From assembly GCF_003337485.1 (NCBI RefSeq), contig NZ_QPJJ01000004.1, forward strand, positions 220,605-284,604: a stretch of 64,000 bases of DNA, read 5' to 3'. Shown piece by piece: positions 1 through 8,921 of the stretch. The position numbers and the translations under genes were made by a program. This DNA comes from Saliterribacillus persicus (GTDB lineage: Bacteria; Bacillota; Bacilli; Bacillales; Amphibacillaceae). Below the pieces are notes generated by a model. It worked only from the letters and a program-made list of their open reading frames with translations, was not told the DNA's origin and ran no database searches. Numbering within the stretch: the stretch's first letter is position 1; each line of letters opens with the position of its first letter.

Positions 1-2
1 AA

Positions 3-320
3 CCGTTTATTGAGAATGCATTTTTTCACGCATTCACGAAAAAAAAGAGTGGTTATATTCAAATATTAATTGCACAGAAAGAAGAAAAACTCGTATGTGA
101 AATTATTGATAATGGCGATGGTATGATTTCTGAAAGAATTGCTAACAATACCATTAAGTCAAAAGAAAAAAGACAATTATTTAGCGGAATAGGGGTGAAA
201 AACGTTCACGAAAGAATTCAATTGCGATACGGGAAAAATTATGGCGTCGAAATAACAAGTGAATTATCTAAAGGAACCCGAGTTATAATTAAGCTTCCAG
301 TTAACGATGAACAAACTTAA
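3..320 (+). CDS. sensor histidine kinase, YesM-like, 3' part only
   Basis: Only the C-terminal ATPase part (about 105 residues) lies in the window; the frame is open to the left edge from base 3. It carries the three ATP-binding boxes of the YesM/LytS class: an N box (PFIENAFFHAF), a G1 box (IDNGDGM) and a G2 box (GIGVKNVHERI), ending in the usual KGTRVIIKLP strand. Such kinases pair with AraC-type response regulators and usually control a nearby sugar transporter, so the ABC importer just downstream is a reasonable but unproven target. A strong terminator separates the two. The family call is firm, the stimulus unknown. Confidence 0.85.
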   Translation, partial: PFIENAFFHAFTKKKSGYIQILIAQKEEKLVCEIIDNGDGMISERIANNTIKSKEKRQLFSGIGVKNVHERIQLRYGKNYGVEITSELSKGTRVIIKLPVNDEQT

Positions 321-371
321 ATGGTACTTTCTTTATATAGCGAATTGATTCAATCTAAAGAAAGTACCATT
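320..371 (+). terminator. Rho-independent terminator after the histidine kinase
   Basis: Perfect 15-bp inverted repeat (AATGGTACTTTCTTT and its complement at 320-334 and 357-371) around a 22-nt loop, starting at the kinase stop codon. The T-run lies a few bases further on, at about 381-386. Confidence 0.7.
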
Positions 372-469
372 AAAACCAGACTTTTTTCTTGTCTAAAAAT
401 AATTTTATTTTTTGCTAAAGATCATCCAAGTGATCTGTAGTTTTTTTTGTTACAATTTCATTACAGTGT

Positions 470-483
470 TGAAAACGATTTCA
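470..483 (+). promoter_or_regulatory. cre site (CcpA operator) upstream of sugar ABC importer
   Basis: TGAAAACGATTTCA matches the catabolite-responsive element consensus TGNAANCGNWNNCA at every fixed position. It lies about 35 bp before the start codon of the binding-protein gene, so CcpA-HPr(Ser-P) bound here would repress the importer when a preferred sugar is present. Match seen directly; function inferred. Confidence 0.7.
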
Positions 484-516
484 TCACTAAGAAAAAAATA
501 ATAGGGGGTTTTATCA

Positions 517-1845
517 GTGAAAAAAACACTATCAAAAAAATTATGGTTACTTATGTTAGCACTATTCACAGCGTTAGTACTAACAGCATGTTCAGGAGAC
601 GACGAAGGTTCTGACAATGCAGAAGGTAATGACGATGCAGAAGGCAGTGAGGCTTCTGAAGGCGAAGGAGCAGAACTTACTGCATGGGCTTGGGACGTAA
701 ACTTCAACATTGCAGCCCTAAACCTAGCTTTAGAACATTATGATAATGAAGAATTTAATTTAGAAATTATTGAAAATGCTCAGGATGATATCGTTCAACG
801 TCTAAATACTGGTTTAAGTTCAGGAACAATGAAGGGTATGCCAAACATCGTATTAATTGAGGATCAACGTGCTCAAAGTTTCTTGCAATCTTATCCAGAT
901 GCATTTTATGCAATTGGTGATTACTTTAATACAGAAGATTTTGCTGATTATAAAATAGCACCTACTAGTCTTGATGGCGCACAATATGGTTTACCATTTG
1001 ACACTGGTGTAACTGGTCTTTTCTATCGTACAGATTACCTTGAAGAAGCTGGTTATTCACATGAAGATTTAGTTGACATTACTTGGACTGAATATATCGA
1101 AATCGCAACAGACGTAAAAGAAAAAACAGGAAAAGCAATGCTTTCACTTGACCCTAATGACTTAGGTATTCTACGTGTTATGATGCAAACAACAGGTGCA
1201 TGGTACACTACAGAAGATGGTAGCATTCAATTAGAAGATAATGAAGCATTAAAGATGGCTTTAGAAAATTATAAAGCTTTACTGAATAATGATTTAGCAA
1301 ACTTACACTCAGACTGGAGTCAATTCTTAGCTTCATTTAACAGTGGAGATACAGCATCAGTACCTGTAGGTAACTGGATTGCTCCAAGTGTTGAAGCAGA
1401 AGAGTCTCAATCTGGGCTTTGGAGAGTAGCTCCAACACCACGCTTAGATATGGAAGGTGCTGCAAACGCATCAAACCAAGGTGGTAGCTCATTCTATGTG
1501 CTTAATATAGATGGAAAAGAAGCTGCAGCTGAATTCTTAGGCGAAACGTTTGGTTCAAATGTAGAATTCTATCAAGACCTTGTTACAGAAGTTGGTGCAA
1601 TTGGAACATACAAGCCTGCATCTGAAGGTGACGCTTATCAATTTGAAAATGAATTTTTCAATGGTCAACAAGTAGTTTATGACTTCTCACAATGGATGGA
1701 AGACATTCCACAAGTAGATTACGGCATGAACACATATGGTATTGAAGATATTTTATCAGCTGAAATTCAACAATATTTAGATGGTAAAGATTTAGATGAA
1801 ATGTTGACAGATGCACAAGCTCAAGCTGAAAACCAATTTAAATAA
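517..1845 (+). CDS. carbohydrate ABC transporter substrate-binding lipoprotein
   Basis: 442-residue family 1 extracellular solute-binding protein. It has a lipoprotein signal peptide with lipobox LTAC (Cys at about residue 25), followed by an acidic Gly/Asp/Glu/Ser linker typical of salt-tolerant bacilli. It would be anchored outside the membrane and deliver an oligosaccharide to the two permeases downstream. The start is GTG at 517, preceded by AGGGGG at about 503-508. A cre site lies just upstream, and a long hairpin separates this gene from the permeases, a layout that often keeps binding-protein mRNA in excess. Substrate cannot be read from sequence; no sugar hydrolase is adjacent. Confidence 0.85.
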   Translation: MKKTLSKKLWLLMLALFTALVLTACSGDDEGSDNAEGNDDAEGSEASEGEGAELTAWAWDVNFNIAALNLALEHYDNEEFNLEIIENAQDDIVQRLNTGLSSGTMKGMPNIVLIEDQRAQSFLQSYPDAFYAIGDYFNTEDFADYKIAPTSLDGAQYGLPFDTGVTGLFYRTDYLEEAGYSHEDLVDITWTEYIEIATDVKEKTGKAMLSLDPNDLGILRVMMQTTGAWYTTEDGSIQLEDNEALKMALENYKALLNNDLANLHSDWSQFLASFNSGDTASVPVGNWIAPSVEAEESQSGLWRVAPTPRLDMEGAANASNQGGSSFYVLNIDGKEAAAEFLGETFGSNVEFYQDLVTEVGAIGTYKPASEGDAYQFENEFFNGQQVVYDFSQWMEDIPQVDYGMNTYGIEDILSAEIQQYLDGKDLDEMLTDAQAQAENQFK

Positions 1846-1848
1846 GAA

Positions 1849-1918
1849 GGTAAGAGCCCTAGGGAAGCAGGCTAAACTGTAAATTGTTTAGCCCGCCCTT
1901 ACTGGGGCTTTCTTTACC
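1849..1918 (+). other. long stem-loop between binding-protein and permease genes
   Basis: Nested inverted repeats: GGTAAG pairs with the CTTTACC side, GCCC with GGGGC, and GGCTAAAC with GTTTAGCC around an AT-rich loop. No long T-run follows the outer stem. It is best read as an mRNA-stabilising or partial-termination element lowering permease expression relative to the binding protein. Confidence 0.6.
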
Positions 1919-1947
1919 ATTAATCAGTTCCGTGAGGAGGGGGATCA

Positions 1948-2865
1948 ATGACTCAAACTACAGATAAGCCTAATCCAAAGCATCAAAGTACATTTATGCA
2001 ACGATTTAAAAAGAAAAACATTGGCTGGTTATTTATCATTTTATCCGTGTTAGGTATTTCGTTATTTTATTTCTATCCAATGGCGCAAGCATTAATATTA
2101 TCCCTGCAATCTGGTATGGGTGCTAATTTGGAATTTGTTGGATTGGATAACTATGTAAGATTATTTAATGATCCGACATTCATTACTGCTTTAACGAATA
2201 CGGTTATATACCTGTTAATTCAGGTACCATTAATGATTGTTTTAGCATTAATATTTTCCGTTTTATTAAATGATCCTACATTGAAGTTTAAGGGGTTTTT
2301 CCGAACAGCTATCTTTTTACCAGCGGTTACTTCTCTCGTAGCTTATGCGGTTATTTTTAAATATCTATTCGGAAATAATGGTCTAATTAATGATTTTTTA
2401 GTAGATTTAAATATCATTGCCGAACCATTAAATTGGCTGTCAGATCCACTTCTAGCGAAAATCACGATAGTAATTGCAATTACTTGGAGATGGACCGGAT
2501 ATAACATGATTTTCTATCTATCAGCTTTACAAAATGTTGATAAGGCATTGTATGAAGCAGCTAAAATTGATGGTGCTACAGCCATACAACAATTTTTCTT
2601 TATAACTATTCCTTTGTTAAAACCAATTATCTTATTTACTTCGATCGTATCAACCATTGGTACACTTCAACTATTCGATGAAGTAATGAACATTACAAGT
2701 GGAGGACCTGGTAACGCAACGATGACGATATCAATGTACATTTACAATTTATCGTTTGAATATACACCAGACTTTGGTTATGCAGCTACTGTGTCTTATG
2801 TTATTTTGATCTTAGTTATTCTTTTATCCTTCATCCAATTTAAAGTGGCAGGTGATCGAGATTGA
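1948..2865 (+). CDS. carbohydrate ABC transporter permease, MalF type
   Basis: 305-residue inner-membrane permease with about six hydrophobic segments and the binding-protein-dependent transport signature EAAKIDGATAIQQFFFITIP (about residues 209-228), the loop that docks onto the ATPase. It forms a heterodimer with the next gene product. The ATG start is preceded by GAGGAGGGGG. The stop overlaps the TTG start of the second permease as TTGA, indicating translational coupling. No ATPase gene is nearby; a shared MsmX-type ATPase is the usual answer in bacilli. Confidence 0.9.
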   Translation: MTQTTDKPNPKHQSTFMQRFKKKNIGWLFIILSVLGISLFYFYPMAQALILSLQSGMGANLEFVGLDNYVRLFNDPTFITALTNTVIYLLIQVPLMIVLALIFSVLLNDPTLKFKGFFRTAIFLPAVTSLVAYAVIFKYLFGNNGLINDFLVDLNIIAEPLNWLSDPLLAKITIVIAITWRWTGYNMIFYLSALQNVDKALYEAAKIDGATAIQQFFFITIPLLKPIILFTSIVSTIGTLQLFDEVMNITSGGPGNATMTISMYIYNLSFEYTPDFGYAATVSYVILILVILLSFIQFKVAGDRD

Positions 2866-3689
2866 AAAAATTAAAAAGAATTTTCACATATTTGTTTCTA
2901 AGCACCGCAGCCTTGGTCTCTATTTTCCCATTTTTATGGATGTTAGTAAGTATGACCAACAAATCTGTTGATGTAACAGGAGGTAGACTTATCCCTGGGT
3001 TGCATTTAATGGAAAATTTAAATAATTTACTGGAAAGCACCAGGATTGGAACTGCCTTGTGGAATTCCTTTGTTATTGCGATAATCACAACTGTTCTAAC
3101 GCTACTTATTGGTTCATTAGCAGGTTATGGATTTGAAATTTATCGAACAAAAGGCAAGGATATGATCTTCAATATCTTAATCTTATCGATGATGATTCCA
3201 TTCGCTGCAATTATGATCCCGTTGTATCGTTTATTTGGTAGAATATCTGCAGATGCTCCATTAATTGGGCTAGATACTTTAGCAGCTGCATTTTTACCAA
3301 CTATTATCACAGCATTTTTCATCTTTTTCTTTAGACAAAACACGAAGATGTTTGCTAAAGAATTAGTAGAAGCAGGAAGAATTGATGGGTTAAGTGAATT
3401 AGGAATCTTCTTCCGAATTTATGTACCAACTATGAAGACAACTTATGCTGCGGCTGCAATTATTGCTTTTATGAATAGCTGGAATAACTATTTATGGCCG
3501 TTAGTTGTTTTACAATCACCTGAGAATCAAACAATACCTTTGTTGATTTCTAATTTAGGTGCCGGATATACACCGGATTATGGTGTCATTATGACTGCCA
3601 TCGTAATTGCTACCTTACCTACAGCATTAGTGTTTTTCTTAATGCAACGTTACTTTGTAGCTGGTATGATGGGCTCTGTAAAAGGATAA
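2862..3689 (+). CDS. carbohydrate ABC transporter permease, MalG type
   Basis: 275 residues, about six membrane segments, with the EAA-loop form ELVEAGRIDGLSELGIFFRI (about residues 166-185) and a C-terminal hydrophobic segment ending GMMGSVKG, as in MalG/LacG-like subunits. It starts with TTG overlapping the previous stop, with AGGTGAT as ribosome site. Last gene of the three-gene importer; a terminator follows within 20 bp. Confidence 0.9.
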   Translation: MKKLKRIFTYLFLSTAALVSIFPFLWMLVSMTNKSVDVTGGRLIPGLHLMENLNNLLESTRIGTALWNSFVIAIITTVLTLLIGSLAGYGFEIYRTKGKDMIFNILILSMMIPFAAIMIPLYRLFGRISADAPLIGLDTLAAAFLPTIITAFFIFFFRQNTKMFAKELVEAGRIDGLSELGIFFRIYVPTMKTTYAAAAIIAFMNSWNNYLWPLVVLQSPENQTIPLLISNLGAGYTPDYGVIMTAIVIATLPTALVFFLMQRYFVAGMMGSVKG

Positions 3690-3703
3690 TGTATAATAAA
3701 GTG

Positions 3704-3741
3704 AAACCATCGGAGCTTTTTTATAGCTCTGATGGTTTTTT
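3704..3741 (+). terminator. Rho-independent terminator of ABC importer operon
   Basis: AAACCATCGGAGCT pairs with AGCTCTGATGGTTT across a short T-rich loop, followed by a T-run. Confidence 0.85.
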
Positions 3742-3773
3742 GTATTTATTGAACCTTGTTCACTGTTTTAAAA

Positions 3774-3803
3774 AGGAGCCAGCAAATTCATTTGCTGGCT
3801 CCT
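3774..3803 (-). terminator. terminator of dioxygenase gene
   Basis: Perfect 13-bp stem AGGAGCCAGCAAA with a 4-nt loop, just after the minus-strand gene; the minus strand continues into TTTTT. Confidence 0.8.
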
Positions 3804-3810
3804 CTCCTAC

Positions 3811-4794
3811 TTATTCATATTCTTTTTCGATATTTTTTGTACTTCTCACCGTATCAATAGGGCGGACCATGCTTTCTATTTCTTCACGTTTGTTCTCTAG
3901 AAATGGTGGCAGAGATAATTTTTCACCTAATGTTTCGTAAGGTTCATCTCCCATAAATCCAGGGCCATCCGTAGCAAGTTCAAATAAAATTTGTGGAGCT
4001 ACGCGTGTATAAAGGGATTTGAAAAAAAAGCGATCTACAAACCCTGACGTTTGAAGTCCAAATCCTTTAAATCGCTCGTCCCAAGCATCTAATGTTTTTT
4101 TATCATCAACTCTAAAAGCAGCATGATGTACGGTGCCAAAGCCTTGTTGAGCAGCTGGTAATACAACATTTTCTTCTACAATTACTTGCGCACCATTTCC
4201 ACCTTCACCGACTTCAAACAGATGTTGTCCGCTATGCTTATCAATTTCGATAAACATCAGAACTTTTTCCATCACTTGCTTAAAATAATTAAAATCCTGA
4301 ATCCGGATAAATAATGGTCCAAGCCCAGTAATTGCATATTCTAAAGGAATTGGACCATCCTCCCACGCTTTCCCCGATGCAACACCATCGTTTAATTCAT
4401 CTGAAACAAGCTGATAGTTTTGCTCATCAAAATCAACAAATGAAATAACCTTCTTGCCAAATTGCTCTTTTACTCCAGAATGTTTCACATTTAAACGATC
4501 AAAACGCTTCTCCCAATAGTAGATAGCTTCATCACTTGGAACACGAAAGCCTGTTTTATAAATTTCATTTGTTCCGTGTGTACCTTTAGGGATACCTGGA
4601 AAATCAAAAAAAGTCATATCTGTTCCGGGATTCCCTTTGTCGTCCGCAAAAAACAAGTGATAGGTTTGTATATCATCCTGATTAACTGTTTTTTTTACTA
4701 GACGCATGCCTAATGTATATGTGAAAAATTGATAGTTTTTTTCAGCACTGCTTGTGATAGCAGTTACATGGTGCATTCCTTTTAAACCATTCAT
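3811..4794 (-). CDS. VOC-family ring-cleaving dioxygenase (MhqO/MhqA-like)
   Basis: 327 residues built from two glyoxalase/bleomycin-resistance (VOC) modules. The first begins MHHVTAITSS, with the metal-binding His in the GMHHVT strand; the second includes TVHHAAFRV (about residues 220-230). These proteins bind Fe(II) or a similar metal and open hydroquinone or catechol rings; in B. subtilis the MhqA/MhqE/MhqO paralogues detoxify quinones under MhqR control. I see no MhqR gene or azoreductase nearby. Monocistronic, with its own terminator. The exact paralogue cannot be decided. Confidence 0.8.
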   Translation of the reverse strand: MNGLKGMHHVTAITSSAEKNYQFFTYTLGMRLVKKTVNQDDIQTYHLFFADDKGNPGTDMTFFDFPGIPKGTHGTNEIYKTGFRVPSDEAIYYWEKRFDRLNVKHSGVKEQFGKKVISFVDFDEQNYQLVSDELNDGVASGKAWEDGPIPLEYAITGLGPLFIRIQDFNYFKQVMEKVLMFIEIDKHSGQHLFEVGEGGNGAQVIVEENVVLPAAQQGFGTVHHAAFRVDDKKTLDAWDERFKGFGLQTSGFVDRFFFKSLYTRVAPQILFELATDGPGFMGDEPYETLGEKLSLPPFLENKREEIESMVRPIDTVRSTKNIEKEYE

Positions 4795-4998
4795 CTACTC
4801 ATCTCCTAGATAAGAATTTAATTACTTTGAATTCGAGATAAATGTATCATGAATTACTATATATAGTCAAATAATCAATGCTTCCTTCATTGTTTGAGAG
4901 CTTGACATCACTTAGACTTTGGTAGGTTATCGTTTTTTTGAGAAGCTCAATTTATAGCTACAAGTTAAGAAACTTAGCAAAAATCGTTTAAACCTTAC

Positions 4999-5030
4999 AA
5001 AAGGAATGAACGTGGAGTCTCATTCCTTTT
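4999..5030 (-). terminator. terminator of niacin salvage operon
   Basis: AAAAGGAATGA / TCATTCCTTTT stem directly downstream of the nadE stop codon. The arms themselves supply the A- and T-runs, so it could work in both directions. Confidence 0.75.
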
Positions 5031-5036
5031 ACATTA

Positions 5037-5864
5037 TTATTTCCACCAGTCATCAAATACACTTACTGGATCTTTTCGCTTATGTCTTGTTTTGACATAC
5101 CAGCTTTCTATCGTTTCTGCATCTTTTTCTGCAATTTCTTTTCCTTCTAAGTAATCGTCAATTGCTGCATAAGATACACCTAGTGCTACTTCATCAGGAA
5201 TTAGAGGTTTATCATCTTCCAAATCCGCAGTTGGTAATTTTGTATATAAACGCTTAGGACACCCTAAAGATTTTAGGATAGCTCTACCCTGGCGCTTATT
5301 TAGTCGATATAACGGTAATATATCAGCAGCCCCGTCTCCATACTTTGTATAAAAACCCGTCACAGCTTCAGCTGCATGATCTGTTCCAACAACTAATCCG
5401 GAGGTAGAGGCAGCAAGATCAAACTGCACTTTCATTCTTTCTCTGGCTTTTGTATTACCTTTTATAAAATCACTTATTTTACCTAACTCAGACTCTACCG
5501 CTTGGATGCTCGCATCAACAGCTGACTTTATATTTACGCGAACAACCTTTGATGGCTGAATAAAGCTTAGCGCCTCTTGACAATCATCTTCATCTGCTTG
5601 TTCTCCATATGGAAGGCGTACACCAATAAACGCATAATCATTTGAAGCTGTTTCTTCATTTAATTCATTAATTGCAGTCTGGCATATATAGCCACTGAGC
5701 GTAGAATCTTGGCCGCCTGAAATACCTAATACTAAGCTTTTTAGAAAAGGATGTTTTTTCAAATATGCTTTTAGAAAGTCTACACTTCGTCTAAATTCTT
5801 CTTCCACATCAATAGTAGGGCTAACCTTTAAGGTATCAATGATTTCTTGTTGTAAGGGACGCAT
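5037..5864 (-). CDS. nadE: NAD+ synthetase, ammonia-dependent
   Basis: 275 residues, the length of the ammonia-dependent class. NadE amidates nicotinate adenine dinucleotide to NAD+ using ATP. The PP-loop motif GISGGQDST is at about residues 48-56. [12 protein letters not shown] and VGTDHAAEA are also typical, and the C terminus [12 protein letters not shown] is diagnostic. There is no glutaminase domain. It is last in the operon nrtR-like, pncA, pncB, nadE, only 3 bases after pncB. The step between pncB and nadE (NadD) is not encoded here. Confidence 0.97.
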   Translation of the reverse strand: MRPLQQEIIDTLKVSPTIDVEEEFRRSVDFLKAYLKKHPFLKSLVLGISGGQDSTLSGYICQTAINELNEETASNDYAFIGVRLPYGEQADEDDCQEALSFIQPSKVVRVNIKSAVDASIQAVESELGKISDFIKGNTKARERMKVQFDLAASTSGLVVGTDHAAEAVTGFYTKYGDGAADILPLYRLNKRQGRAILKSLGCPKRLYTKLPTADLEDDKPLIPDEVALGVSYAAIDDYLEGKEIAEKDAETIESWYVKTRHKRKDPVSVFDDWWK

Positions 5865-5867
5865 GTT

Positions 5868-7343
5868 TTACCTCTCTCCTTTTAAATTTATTTGCTTTTT
5901 TGCATTTGCCTTTACTTCTTTAATTAAATTCATTTTGTTGTCCCAGCAAGCTTGACTAAGGTCTACTGGGTATTCTTCTGGGTTCATTGTACGTTTGTAT
6001 TCTTCCCATAAGACGATCAAATTTTTCTGCAAAAACGCCTGAATATCCTGTAATGCCGGAGTCTTATAAACGATTTCTCCGTTCTTTACCACATCTACAT
6101 GTAGATCCTTTGCGGTAAAATTGGAAACAAACTTACTAATGTATGTATGCACCGGATGGAACATTTTTAAACGTTGTTGTTCTTCAGGATTTTCATTTGC
6201 TAAGGCAATATAATCCCCTTCTGCATGCCCATCTTCCTTATCAATAATACGGTAAACTCGTTTTAGCCCTGGAGTCGTTACTTTCTCCGGATTAGCAGAT
6301 ATCTTAATCGTATCTGTCATTTCTCCGTTCTCATTTTCAATAGATACTAATTTATATACCCCACCTAATGCCGCTTGATCATATGCTGTGATAAGCTTAG
6401 TGCCGATTCCCCATATATCAATTTGAGCTCCCTGAGCTTTTAAGTTCATAATGGTATATTCATCTAAATCATTTGAAGCAATAATTTTTGCTTGAGGAAA
6501 CCCAGCATCATCTAACATTTTTCGTGCTTTTTTAGATAAAAAGGCTAAGTCTCCACTATCTAACCTTATGCCTCTAAAATTAATTTTGTCTCCAAATTCC
6601 TTGGCAACTTTGATCGCATTTGGAACCCCAGAACGAAGGGTATCGTAGGTATCTACGAGAAATACACAGTCCCTGTGTGTTTCCGCATATTTTTTAAAAG
6701 CCGTGTACTCATCAATATAAGCTTGAACCATAGCATGTGCATGAGTTCCTGCAACAGGAATGCCAAACTTTTTACCAGCTCTAACGTTACTTGTCGCCAC
6801 AAAACCAGAAATATAAGCCGCTCTCGTACCCCAAATTGCTGCATCTAGTTCATGCGCTCTTCTAGTACCAAACTCCATTACAGCCTCTTCACCTAATACT
6901 TGCTTAATTCTTGCTGCTTTTGTTGCGATTAGTGTTTGGTAATTTACAATATTAAGTAAGGGAGTTTCAATTAACTGTGCTTCTATCAAAGGAGCTTCCA
7001 CGCGAAGCATTGGCTCATTTGCAAAGGCTAATTCGCCTTCTTCCATTGATCTAATAGTTCCTGTAAAGCGTAATTCCTTCAAATATGCCAAATAATCCTC
7101 ACCAAATTGGCCTTCTTCGCGTAAATAAGCTAGATCACTTTCAGTAAAACCAAAATTACTAATAAATTCTAATACTCGCTCTAATCCAGCAAAAACTGCA
7201 TATCCATTATTAAAGGGCATTCGACGGAAATAGACTTCAAAGACAGCCTTTCGCTTATCAATCCCGTCTCTCCAATAGGTTTCACCCATATTAATTTGAT
7301 ATAAATCTGTATGTAACATCAAGCTATCATCTGCATAACTCAT
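5868..7343 (-). CDS. pncB: nicotinate phosphoribosyltransferase
   Basis: 491 residues, the usual length for the Firmicute form. It converts nicotinate plus PRPP to nicotinate mononucleotide with ATP hydrolysis. Recognisable elements are LHTDLYQINMGETYW at the N terminus, the EFGTRRAHELDAA segment (around residue 157), HAMVQAY with the conserved His, and the phosphate-binding region RGIRLDSGDLA. It is preceded by GGGGGAT and sits 28 bp after pncA, consistent with nicotinamide to nicotinate to NaMN flow in one operon. Confidence 0.97.
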   Translation of the reverse strand: MSYADDSLMLHTDLYQINMGETYWRDGIDKRKAVFEVYFRRMPFNNGYAVFAGLERVLEFISNFGFTESDLAYLREEGQFGEDYLAYLKELRFTGTIRSMEEGELAFANEPMLRVEAPLIEAQLIETPLLNIVNYQTLIATKAARIKQVLGEEAVMEFGTRRAHELDAAIWGTRAAYISGFVATSNVRAGKKFGIPVAGTHAHAMVQAYIDEYTAFKKYAETHRDCVFLVDTYDTLRSGVPNAIKVAKEFGDKINFRGIRLDSGDLAFLSKKARKMLDDAGFPQAKIIASNDLDEYTIMNLKAQGAQIDIWGIGTKLITAYDQAALGGVYKLVSIENENGEMTDTIKISANPEKVTTPGLKRVYRIIDKEDGHAEGDYIALANENPEEQQRLKMFHPVHTYISKFVSNFTAKDLHVDVVKNGEIVYKTPALQDIQAFLQKNLIVLWEEYKRTMNPEEYPVDLSQACWDNKMNLIKEVKANAKKQINLKGER

Positions 7344-7371
7344 AGTTTAAATCCCCCAAGCTGATTTTAAT

Positions 7372-7923
7372 TTATACAATCGTCGCTCCAAGTGTGTGTT
7401 CAAAATGTCCAAGTGCCCACTCATGTCCTAATGCGTTGAAGGAAGCGACAGCATCCTTATAGATTTTAATTTGAAAGCCTTTATTGTAGGCATCTATCGC
7501 TGTATGTAACACACAAATATCTGTACACACACCCACTAGATGTACTTCATTAATTTCTCTTTCACGAAGTTTTAGTTCTAAATCTGTTCCAGCAAAAGCT
7601 GAGTAGCGCGTTTTATCCATATAATAAACATGCTCTAGGGAGATAGATGATTGTTGTAGCTTTTCTAAGCTTCCATATAATTTTCTACCTTCTGTTCCTT
7701 TTATGTTATGCGGAGGAAAAAGATTGGTTTCAGGATGATATACATCATTTCTCTCGTGAATATCTACTGCAAATACTACAAAATCTTTATTATTAATAAA
7801 TTCTCTTGTTATCGCAACAATCTCGTCTTCAATTTTTTGGCCTGGTTCACCACATGTCAAAGCACCATTTGGCGAAACGAAATCCATCGTATAATCAATA
7901 TTAATTAATGCACGTTTATTCAT
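7372..7923 (-). CDS. pncA: nicotinamidase, isochorismatase-like hydrolase
   Basis: 183 residues from the ATG at 7923. It hydrolyses nicotinamide to nicotinate and ammonia. The catalytic triad is visible: Asp in INIDYTMDF, Lys in MDKTRYSAF, and Cys in GVCTDICVLHTA (the second Cys is the likely nucleophile). The reading frame continues upstream to 8040, but that stretch overlaps the preceding gene and is unlike the family. GGGGGATGAAT before the chosen ATG is the better start signal; an alternative ATG lies 6 bases upstream. Confidence 0.93.
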   Translation of the reverse strand: MNKRALINIDYTMDFVSPNGALTCGEPGQKIEDEIVAITREFINNKDFVVFAVDIHERNDVYHPETNLFPPHNIKGTEGRKLYGSLEKLQQSSISLEHVYYMDKTRYSAFAGTDLELKLREREINEVHLVGVCTDICVLHTAIDAYNKGFQIKIYKDAVASFNALGHEWALGHFEHTLGATIV

Positions 7924-7939
7924 ATTCATCCCCCATTTT

Positions 7940-8740
7940 TTAAAAATAAATAGAAGCATCAACATTGATATCATTAAAATAATAGAGTTGTGAAGGTCGA
8001 TAAGAATGTCGATTCGTTTTTTGATATACACCATTTTCATCTACAACTTTCTCTACAAAGGCTAACTTCGGAATTTTCGTAAAAAATAACGAATCATTCG
8101 CTATCCTCGAATCTTCTCCTAATGTTAAAAGCACACCCTGTAGTTCAGATAACGTAAATTCCTTCGGTAAAAAGTTCCGAACTATAGTGGTTTGTAACAT
8201 TTCTCTTTTCATAACTGCTAATGCGTCCTTTATAATTTTTTCATGATCAAAAGCAAGTTTAAGTTTAAACACTTCATCAATATCGAACAATGCCACTTCC
8301 ATCGCATCATCTTCTGCTCGTCTTTGTTTTAATTTATCCTCTGGCACTATGGCGTAAAAAGCATTGGAAATCATCCAACCCCGTGGATCTCGGTTAATCG
8401 CATCATACGTACTAAAGTGTTTAAGAAATAACCCTTCGACATTGGTTTCTTCTTTTAATTCTCGTTCTGCTGCTATATATGCCGTTTCATGTTGCATTGC
8501 ATCTACAAACCCACCAGGCAAAGCCCATTTACCACCTTCAATATTAGCTTCTCCCTCACTGCTTTTTAAAGCACGTTTAATGAGCATTATTTTCAGCGTC
8601 ATATTAGGCGGTGCTTTCGCAGCTATTTTTTCAGATATTATCGTAAAAATAGCAATATCTGCTGTATATCCGTCTGGTGTCTTATATTTAGTTGAGTCGT
8701 AATTTTTTAAGGCTTCTTGTTCTGCTTGTTTTTGAGACAT
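7940..8740 (-). CDS. NrtR-like Nudix regulator of NAD metabolism
   Basis: 266 residues from the ATG at 8740 (AGGAAAGGG upstream; the ATG at 8761 has no ribosome site). The N-terminal half is a Nudix domain whose box (GGFVDAMQHETAY then AERELKEET) is two residues longer than the consensus between the GG and the RELxEE helix. The C-terminal part, LPKEFTLSELQGVL through RPSQLYYF, has the winged-helix layout of NrtR-type repressors, which bind ADP-ribose through a Nudix fold and control niacin genes. It leads the pncA-pncB-nadE operon, and a palindrome sits just after the promoter. It may instead be a plain ADP-ribose hydrolase; a regulator is more likely. Confidence 0.75.
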   Translation of the reverse strand: MSQKQAEQEALKNYDSTKYKTPDGYTADIAIFTIISEKIAAKAPPNMTLKIMLIKRALKSSEGEANIEGGKWALPGGFVDAMQHETAYIAAERELKEETNVEGLFLKHFSTYDAINRDPRGWMISNAFYAIVPEDKLKQRRAEDDAMEVALFDIDEVFKLKLAFDHEKIIKDALAVMKREMLQTTIVRNFLPKEFTLSELQGVLLTLGEDSRIANDSLFFTKIPKLAFVEKVVDENGVYQKTNRHSYRPSQLYYFNDINVDASIYF

Positions 8741-8785
8741 GATTGCTCGCCCTTTCCTCATAATTCTGATTCAACCAAGTAATTT

Positions 8786-8801
8786 GTAATTTAATAATTA
8801 C
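8786..8801 (-). promoter_or_regulatory. candidate operator of the niacin operon
   Basis: Imperfect palindrome with half-sites GTAATT and AATTAC separated by 4 bp, covering about +4 to +19 of the predicted transcript. A repressor here would block the operon. AT-rich sequence makes chance palindromes common. Confidence 0.4.
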
Positions 8802-8811
8802 TATTAACCAC

Positions 8812-8840
8812 ATGATAAATGATTCACAAACAAGATGCAA
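8812..8840 (-). promoter_or_regulatory. SigA-type promoter of the niacin operon
   Basis: On the minus strand TTGCAT (8840-8835) and TATCAT (8817-8812) are separated by exactly 17 bp, about 72 bp before the Nudix gene start. Confidence 0.6.
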
Positions 8841-8921
8841 GTATTTACTTATATTTTCACAATATTCGTATAATCCCCCAAATTATGTCATACTACAACA
8901 AAAAGGAAGAGGTGTATACCA

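Noticed and set aside
3689..3940. 83-codon plus-strand frame after the ABC importer
   Set aside because: It spans two terminators and is antisense to the dioxygenase gene.
7924..8040. N-terminal extension of pncA
   Set aside because: It overlaps the Nudix gene, is hydrophobic and unlike nicotinamidases; the ATG at 7923 has its own ribosome site.
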